DNA of 5,179 bases from Candidatus Parcubacteria bacterium (lineage in GTDB: Bacteria > Patescibacteriota > Patescibacteriia > Patescibacteriales > UBA12075): positions 1 to 5,179 of the forward strand of contig JAGLNE010000115.1 in NCBI GenBank assembly GCA_023139655.1, given 5' to 3'. Each line of letters begins with the position of its first letter. Positions within the stretch are counted from its first letter, which is position 1. A program made the translations under genes and the position numbers. Below, in pieces: positions 1 through 3,995 of this stretch. The notes under the pieces are model-generated. The model worked only from the letters and a program-made list of their open reading frames with translations, was not told where the DNA came from and made no database searches.

Positions 1-402
1 GTTGCCGTCTTTGTCTAGGCGATAGAATTTATTGGTATTTGGGTCAAAAAATTGTATATCACTTCCCTTGGAATCAAGAGTCGCCCCCAGGCTGGGGGTA
101 TCGCGCAGCTCGGTGGTCTTTGTTATTCCTCCGCGTGCTATCGGGCTGACTTTTGTGCCGGGGACACTAGTACCTTGTCCGGGTAATTGCCCCTCTTTAC
201 TAGGGTCAATTATTTGTCCTTTGCCTTCTTTGGCGCTGGGCAAGCCACCGGCTATGGGGGTGGTAGTTGTTATTCCGTCAGGTACTTTTGTGGAAAAACT
301 AGGGCGAAGAAATAAGAAATATAACAGCCAAGCCATAATAATTACTATTAAGGCAAAGCCTACGATAGCTAGAATTTTTAAATATTTTGGCCAGTCTTCC
401 AT
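1..402 (-). CDS. Membrane-anchored protein of unknown function, N-terminal part (cut by left edge)
   Basis: This is a divergent gene whose ATG is at 402-400; 134 codons are open to the left edge with no stop. The protein starts MEDWPKYLKILAIVG and has one strong hydrophobic segment at about residues 8-32, ending in an Arg-Pro. A Gly/Pro/Thr/Lys-rich linker follows (about 36-100), then the motif FDPNTNKFYRLDKDG at residues 119-133. A short cytoplasmic start, signal anchor and flexible stalk suggest that the main domain lies outside the cell. The motif resembles the start of beta-propeller-like domains in large CPR membrane proteins, which is a memory-based inference. No Shine-Dalgarno sequence is visible before the ATG. 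Protein-like composition, the clean membrane helix and codon structure favour this frame over the overlapping + strand frame. The function is not known; divergence from a pilus operon makes a surface role possible but unproven. Confidence 0.82.
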   Translation of the reverse strand, partial: MEDWPKYLKILAIVGFALIVIIMAWLLYFLFLRPSFSTKVPDGITTTTPIAGGLPSAKEGKGQIIDPSKEGQLPGQGTSVPGTKVSPIARGGITKTTELRDTPSLGATLDSKGSDIQFFDPNTNKFYRLDKDGN

Positions 403-477
403 AATGTTTATATAAGATATAAGATTAAATATTATTTTGCGATAGTTTAACCTTATATTTTATTTTTTACAGTTTTA

Positions 478-519
478 ACGCGGATTTTACGCTGATATCT
501 ACGCTGATATAACGCAGAT
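478..519. repeat. Four ACGCNGAT units at helical spacing
   Basis: Units start at 478 (ACGCGGAT), 489 (ACGCTGAT), 501 (ACGCTGAT) and 512 (ACGCAGAT), that is at steps of 11, 12 and 11 bp. The middle pair shares the longer TACGCTGATAT. The cluster lies about 30 bp upstream of the likely -35 of the pilM promoter. It is either a protein-binding array or a copy of a dispersed intergenic repeat; similar 'CGCAGAT/CGCTGAT' strings recur in many bacterial intergenic regions as far as I recall. The sequence alone does not decide. Confidence 0.65.
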
Positions 520-549
520 AACTTTATAGCTTAGAATAATAAAATTATT

Positions 550-578
550 TTGTGAATAAATATAATTTATGTTATAAT
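550..578 (+). promoter_or_regulatory. Likely sigma70-type promoter for the pilM operon (extended -10)
   Basis: A perfect TATAAT lies at 573-578, preceded by TG at 570-571 with one base between, giving the extended -10 form TGtTATAAT. A -35-like TTGTGA (four of six matches to TTGACA) is at 550-555, with a 17-bp spacer. Transcription would start near 585 and leave a leader of about 135 nt before the pilM ATG, crossing the ATTCGTAA cluster. It is the best promoter match I found in the window. AT-rich DNA produces TATAAT by chance, so the optimal spacing and TG are the main support. Confidence 0.6.
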
Positions 579-637
579 ATATGCATAAATCCAATTGTGA
601 ATTATTGATAAATCTCTTCGTTTAATTTAATTTCTGT

Positions 638-671
638 ATTCGTAAATTCGTAATGGATTCGTAATTCGTAA
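638..671. repeat. Four ATTCGTAA units in the pilM leader
   Basis: Exact ATTCGTAA copies start at 638, 646, 657 and 664. The first two abut, TGG separates the second and third, and the last two overlap by one base. The cluster sits between the predicted transcription start and the pilM ATG. Its meaning is unknown: it may be a short dispersed repeat or a binding site in DNA or leader RNA. Confidence 0.65.
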
Positions 672-720
672 GTTAATTATATAATATTTTACTAAGTAGT
701 GTCAAAGCATATTTATAAAT

Positions 721-1767
721 ATGGGATTTTTTACACCCGCCCGATCCTATTTAGGGGTTGATGTCGGTAGTACGAGCATAAAATTAGTAGAGCTAAAAAA
801 AGAGGGGAAAGTTATTCGCTTGCTTACTTATGGTTTTAGCGAACAGAATAATTCCGGCCAAACCGATTGGCAGAACAATAGCGCCGTGACCGCTGGTATT
901 ATTAATAAAATCCGTGATGAAGCTGGTGCCGGCAGCAATAACGCGGTTTCCGCCTTGCCGACTTTTTCAGTGTTTTCGTCAGTCTTAAACCTAAGCAATG
1001 TTTCCAAGAAGGATATTTCCGCCGCTGTTCATTGGGAAGCGAAAAAGGTAATTCCTTTACCCTTAGAAGATATGATCCTGGATTGGAAGCAAATTGACGA
1101 AGAAACCGACAAAAAGGGGGTTAAAAAAAATTTAAGAGTACTCTTAACCGGCGCGCCCCGTACCTTGGTTAAAAAGTATATTGAAATTTTTAAAGAGGCC
1201 CGGCTTAATTTACTTAGTTTGGAAACTGAAACTTTTTCATTGATCAGGTCATTGGTTGGCAATGATAAGTCAACGGTTATGATAGTGGAATTTGGGGCTT
1301 CTACCACCGATGTGTCAATAATAGATAAAGGGATCCCAATGTTAAACCGGAGTATTGATGTGGGCGGTGTTACTATTACCAAAGCCTTGGGCCGGCATGC
1401 CGGGATCGATGATGAAAAGGCGGAGCAGTTAAAATACGATTTGGGAATAAGCCAGTTCAAAGAGCAAGACGGCGAGATGCCCAAGCTGGTAAGCGATACG
1501 ATCGCGCCGATAGTTAATGAGATTAAGTACGCGATAAATTTATTCCAGAATAAAAATAATCAAAAAACGGAAAAAGTGATTTTGTCCGGTGGATCAACAA
1601 TGCTTCCGAATTTGGTTAAATATTTGGGTAAAATCTTAGACATGAAAGTTTTAATTGGTGATCCCTGGGCAAGAGTGTCGTATCCCGAGGAGCTTCGCCC
1701 TTTACTTCAGGAAATCGGGCCGCGAATGTCTGTCGCGATCGGCCTGGCGTTGCGAGAACTGGAATAG
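721..1767 (+). CDS. pilM: Type IV pilus assembly protein PilM (actin-like ATPase fold)
   Basis: PilM is the cytoplasmic actin/FtsA-like member of the T4P alignment complex; it binds nucleotide and the cytoplasmic tail of PilN. The 348-residue length is normal. The phosphate-1 motif LGVDVGSTSIKLVEL is at residues 11-25. The family-typical ALPTFSVFSSVL is at 78-89, and WEAKKVIPLPLEDMILDW at 105-122. The second phosphate motif VEFGASTTDVSI is at 189-200, the adenosine-site motif ILSGGSTMLPNL at 287-298, and the closing VAIGLALRELE at 338-348. There is no membrane segment. The ATG at 721 is the first start after an in-frame stop at 697-699, and the N-terminus matches the family; no Shine-Dalgarno sequence is visible. 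It is the first gene of the + strand cluster, with the likely promoter at 550-578. A structured repeat separates it from pilN. All expected nucleotide-binding motifs look intact. Confidence 0.96.
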   Translation: MGFFTPARSYLGVDVGSTSIKLVELKKEGKVIRLLTYGFSEQNNSGQTDWQNNSAVTAGIINKIRDEAGAGSNNAVSALPTFSVFSSVLNLSNVSKKDISAAVHWEAKKVIPLPLEDMILDWKQIDEETDKKGVKKNLRVLLTGAPRTLVKKYIEIFKEARLNLLSLETETFSLIRSLVGNDKSTVMIVEFGASTTDVSIIDKGIPMLNRSIDVGGVTITKALGRHAGIDDEKAEQLKYDLGISQFKEQDGEMPKLVSDTIAPIVNEIKYAINLFQNKNNQKTEKVILSGGSTMLPNLVKYLGKILDMKVLIGDPWARVSYPEELRPLLQEIGPRMSVAIGLALRELE

Positions 1768-1789
1768 TTTTAGTATTACACATTTTTTT

Positions 1790-1885
1790 GTCATTCTGAT
1801 TCTCCCGATGCAAATCGGGGGGAGAAGAATCTCGTGGATATAGAAACGAGATCCTTCACTTCGCTAGCGCTTCGTTCAGGATGAC
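1790..1885. repeat. Structured (cloverleaf-like) repeat, copy 1, between pilM and pilN
   Basis: This element is bounded by GTCATTCTGA (1790-1799) and TCAGGATGAC (1876-1885), which pair with one G-T wobble. Inside are three arms. Arm A has core CCCGAT/ATCGGG (1804-1809 with 1814-1819). Arm B is GAAGAATCTCGT (1824-1835) with ACGAGATCCTTC (1846-1857), 11 of 12 paired around a 10-nt loop GGATATAGAA. Arm C is weak here, containing only the palindrome CGCTAGCG (1862-1869). The same skeleton occurs at 3859-3951 in the same orientation. There is no open frame inside, so it looks like a small non-autonomous mobile or REP-like element. A T-run lies on its 5' side only, so it is not an intrinsic terminator for + strand transcription. 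Confidence 0.88.
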
Positions 1886-1894
1886 GGTGGATTT

Positions 1895-2893
1895 ATGGCA
1901 AAGAATGATTTAAAATTAAATAATGACTCAAGTGATGGAAAATCTTTTTTGTCGTCCCTTAAAAAATTATTTCCCCAAAATGAAACTAAAAAAGAAATGT
2001 CAAATGATTTTACCGGCGAGAAAAAAGCGGCCGTTGATTGGCAGTTAGCGAAAAAAAATGAGAACGAAACCAGGCAGGAAAATATTGTGGCAAAAGATAT
2101 CCCGGCTAAGAAGCCGGAAAGTAAAGTTAAGGCTAATTTTATTATAAAAAAGCCCGTCGGAATTAAATCGAAAAATTTGGAGGAAAATGAAAAGCCGGAA
2201 GAGAAAAGTGCCGTTTCTGAAAAGAAGAGTAATATTAGTTTATTAAATGCCAAAAAGGCGATTATGGGGACATTTTCTTCCCCAGGGGGTTGGAAAGCAT
2301 CCCAAATCATAAAGACTAATTTAATCCAGGGTGAGATAACTACTATTACCGATTGGGGAGAGAAAAAGCGTCTGATGTTTTATCTTTTATCAATTCTGGC
2401 GGTTATTATCGGTGGTTTTTATTTTGCTTTACTGGGGTGGGAGTACAAGTCAAAACATGAGGCTACTAAGTTGGGCGGTGTAATTGCTGAGTTGGAAGAG
2501 CAAATTGAAGAAGCTGAAAAAACCGTGAAAGAAGTTGATAATTTCCAGCAAAAATTGAAATTTGTTTCCAGCTTGCTTGATAAGCACATATATTGGACAA
2601 ATTTCTTTTATTTTTTAGAGGAGAATATTTTAACCAAAGCCGTGGTTCTGGACGGATTTGTCGGAGGAACAGAAGGTGAATATGTGTTTAATTTAAAAGC
2701 GAGGGAATATGTTGACATTCCCGACCAGGTACGGGTCCTTAAAGCCAATGATAAAGTGATTGATGCCTGGGTGCTTGACGGCACGCAAGTAACAGAAACC
2801 ACGCTCAATAAGAATGAAGAAGAAATAAGCGAGAAAGTAGTCAATTTTTCGTTAAACGTGATAGTGAAACCTGGTTTATTTAAATATGATTAG
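1895..2893 (+). CDS. pilN: Type IV pilus assembly protein PilN, with long N-terminal cytoplasmic extension
   Basis: PilN is a bitopic inner-membrane protein that links cytoplasmic PilM to PilO. The 332 residues exceed the roughly 180-220 of classical PilN. Residues 1-140 are mostly Lys/Glu/Asn-rich and probably disordered, with a possible amphipathic stretch SFLSSLKKLFPQ at 18-29. TNLIQGE at 141-147 takes the place of the PilM-binding INLLP-type motif normally near the N-terminus. One membrane helix (about 161-181) follows, then a coiled coil (about 188-222) and a PilN-like alpha/beta domain (about 235-328). The ATG at 1895 follows an in-frame stop at 1865-1867; a weak purine-rich GGTGG (1886-1890) may serve as ribosome-binding site. 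Overall sequence similarity is low, so the call rests on gene order between pilM and pilO, topology and the NLI-GE motif. Confidence 0.88.
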   Translation: MAKNDLKLNNDSSDGKSFLSSLKKLFPQNETKKEMSNDFTGEKKAAVDWQLAKKNENETRQENIVAKDIPAKKPESKVKANFIIKKPVGIKSKNLEENEKPEEKSAVSEKKSNISLLNAKKAIMGTFSSPGGWKASQIIKTNLIQGEITTITDWGEKKRLMFYLLSILAVIIGGFYFALLGWEYKSKHEATKLGGVIAELEEQIEEAEKTVKEVDNFQQKLKFVSSLLDKHIYWTNFFYFLEENILTKAVVLDGFVGGTEGEYVFNLKAREYVDIPDQVRVLKANDKVIDAWVLDGTQVTETTLNKNEEEISEKVVNFSLNVIVKPGLFKYD

Positions 2894-2904
2894 ACTCAAG
2901 TCTA
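2891..2904. repeat. Short perfect inverted repeat at the pilN stop codon
   Basis: TAGACT-CA-AGTCTA is a perfect inverted repeat that begins with the pilN stop codon and fills most of the 15-base gap before pilO. The 2-base loop makes a stable RNA hairpin unlikely without opening a pair, and no T-run follows, so it is not a terminator. It may affect pilO initiation or be chance. Confidence 0.4.
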
Positions 2905-2908
2905 AAAT

Positions 2909-3526
2909 ATGGATGATGAAAAAAAGTCAAAAGTAGTGCTTGACCAGGAATATATACAACTTGTAAAAACAAATGTGTATAAATTTTTTAACCTTATTGT
3001 GGTTATTGCCGCAATAGTGGTGCTTACTATCGGCTTTTTATATATCCTTCGGCCAAAATATAATAATATCGTAAAAGGCATCCAGCTGACAATCAAAGAA
3101 AGAGAAAATGATAAAGTGGTAATGGAAAGATATATTACCAGATTGCAATCTTATCAAGAGTCCTATAACAGTGTCTCTAATAGCAATAAAGAGTCAATTA
3201 ATAAAATGATACCCGAGGAATATGATCAGGAAGAGTTGTTTGCTTATATGGATAATTTGGCAAAACATATTGGGCTTACCTTAAACGCAATATCAATTAA
3301 CAGTAATAAGAAAAAGCGCAGCGTTTTGGATTTGGAAAAGGACAGCGTCAGGACGATTCAAGAGATTGGAATATCCTTAAATTTTAGTGGAGTGGATTAT
3401 CGTACTCTTAAGCAAGTGTTAGCCGCGTTTGAAAACAGCTTGCGGCTGATTGATGTTAAAAATATTGCTTTTTTTCCTGGTGACAATTCTCTGTCCGTGG
3501 AATTAATAACTTATTATATAAAATAG
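2909..3526 (+). CDS. pilO: Type IV pilus assembly protein PilO
   Basis: PilO is the bitopic partner of PilN in the alignment complex. The 205-residue length is typical. A charged cytoplasmic N-terminus (1-25) is followed by one membrane helix (about 26-47). A helical, coiled-coil-like region (about 50-92) comes next. The family-like segment MIPEEYDQEELFAYMDNLAK begins at residue 100 and continues into HIGLTLNAISI, matching the 'P-E...L...L...A...G+' pattern before the PilO ferredoxin-like domain. The C-terminal half has the strand-helix-strand pattern expected (ISLNFSGVDYRTLKQVLAAF, then IDVKNIAFF). The ATG lies 15 bases after pilN, with an in-frame TAA at 2903-2905 ruling out an upstream start. 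No Shine-Dalgarno sequence is visible, so translation is probably coupled to pilN. The assignment rests on topology, this segment and gene order. Confidence 0.9.
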   Translation: MDDEKKSKVVLDQEYIQLVKTNVYKFFNLIVVIAAIVVLTIGFLYILRPKYNNIVKGIQLTIKERENDKVVMERYITRLQSYQESYNSVSNSNKESINKMIPEEYDQEELFAYMDNLAKHIGLTLNAISINSNKKKRSVLDLEKDSVRTIQEIGISLNFSGVDYRTLKQVLAAFENSLRLIDVKNIAFFPGDNSLSVELITYYIK

Positions 3527-3529
3527 ACT

Positions 3530-3829
3530 ATGCTTTCCACTACCGCTGACAGCAAAAACAACCAAATAATAACTTTAATCCTCTTAGTGATTTTGTTAGT
3601 AGGTGGGTATATAATCCTGGAAAAATATGTTTTAGTCCGTTTTGATATTGATTTTAATTTGCAAGGTACTCCCGGCACAGTAATTACAGCAGAGCAGCTG
3701 GCAAACAAGCAACTTGATATTAGTCTTTTTAACAGTAATATTTTTAAAGAGTTTAAAGATTATTCCATCTTATTAACCGATCCCAGCCAAGTGCCGGTCG
3801 GCAAAAAAAATCCCTTTGAATCAGATTAG
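3530..3829 (+). CDS. Small single-pass membrane protein in the pilP position
   Basis: This 99-residue protein has a short N-terminal stretch, one hydrophobic helix (about 13-31), then an acidic/polar outer part ending VPVGKKNPFESD. The position right after pilO is where pilP sits in classical clusters. The terminal (K/R)-N-P-F recalls the R-(D/N)-P-F motif of PilP-type proteins. It lacks a lipobox cysteine and the beta-domain with which classical PilP contacts the outer-membrane secretin, so it is not called pilP. It could tether to the PilN/PilO complex from outside the membrane; this is inference from context. The ATG comes three bases after the pilO stop and in the same frame (TAG ACT ATG), with no Shine-Dalgarno sequence, so reinitiation after pilO is likely. 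The coding assignment is strong; the function is not known. Confidence 0.85.
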   Translation: MLSTTADSKNNQIITLILLVILLVGGYIILEKYVLVRFDIDFNLQGTPGTVITAEQLANKQLDISLFNSNIFKEFKDYSILLTDPSQVPVGKKNPFESD

Positions 3830-3858
3830 GTTATAAGATTAAGTAGTTAGTTGCTTTT

Positions 3859-3951
3859 GTCATTCTGATTCCGCGAAGCGGAAGAAGAATCCCGTGGATA
3901 TAGAAACGAGATTCTTCGTCGTCCCGAGGGCTCGGGACTCCTCAGAATGAC
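3859..3951. repeat. Structured (cloverleaf-like) repeat, copy 2, before pilB
   Basis: This is the second copy of the 1790-1885 element, in the same orientation. The outer stem GTCATTCTGA (3859-3868) and TCAGAATGAC (3942-3951) pair perfectly, with a further T-A pair outside. Arm A is TTCCGC-gaa-GCGGAA (3869-3883). Arm B is GAAGAATCCCGT (3884-3895) and ACGAGATTCTTC (3906-3917) around the same 10-nt loop. Arm C is GTCCCGAG-gg-CTCGGGAC (3921-3938). Outer stem, arm A and arm B abut without unpaired bases; three bases flank arm C on each side. Over the 34 bases of arm B the copies differ at two sites. No coding frame or CRISPR spacing is present. Confidence 0.9.
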
Positions 3952-3976
3952 ATAATAGATTTTTGTCATTTAAGTG

Positions 3977-3982
3977 TATAAT
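3977..3982 (+). promoter_or_regulatory. Candidate -10 box just upstream of pilB
   Basis: TATAAT at 3977-3982 would place a start about 7 bases before the pilB ATG, giving an almost leaderless message. No matching -35 is present at 15-19 bp spacing (AATAGA lies at the ideal place). TG lies directly before the box, without the usual one-base gap. It would let pilB be transcribed apart from pilMNO after the repeat. The local DNA is very AT-rich, so a chance match is quite possible. Confidence 0.28.
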
Positions 3983-3995
3983 TTTTGTTAATAAC

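Larger units (their letters stand above)
403..720. other. Divergent intergenic region, AT-rich, no gene
   Basis: These 318 bases separate the left - strand gene from pilM. I see no credible coding frame. The region holds a cluster of four ACGCNGAT units (478-519), an extended -10 promoter facing pilM (550-578) and a cluster of four ATTCGTAA units (638-671). A perfect 10-bp palindrome ATTATATAAT lies at 676-685. No convincing promoter for the left gene and no tRNA or known riboswitch could be recognised. Confidence 0.75.

Noticed and set aside
32..415. Plus-strand open frame of 127 codons over the left end
   Set aside because: It lies opposite the - strand frame, which has a clean membrane anchor, linker and recognisable motif. 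The + strand translation has no domain-like pattern and is Pro/Ser/Val-rich, as expected of a shadow.
680..685. Second TATAAT box nearer to pilM
   Set aside because: It has no -35-like sequence at proper spacing (ATTCGT at the ideal position), and lies within a 10-bp AT palindrome that makes chance likely.
1029..1484. Long antisense frame inside pilM (and similar ones inside pilN and pilB)
   Set aside because: They overlap strongly supported family genes, have low-complexity Ser/Leu-rich translations and no recognisable motifs.
1790..1885. Repeat as a tRNA, because of its cloverleaf shape
   Set aside because: It lacks tRNA arm sizes, a T-loop TTC-A motif and a recognisable anticodon loop, and the central loop is 10 nt instead of 7.
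1790..3951. Repeat pair as a CRISPR array
   Set aside because: There are only two copies, more than 2 kb apart with genes between, and the elements are about 95 bp with variable interiors.
3859..3960. Copy 2 repeat as an intrinsic terminator before pilB
   Set aside because: The GC-rich hairpin is not followed directly by a T-run; TTTTT comes only about nine bases after the outer stem. Copy 1 has its T-run on the wrong side.
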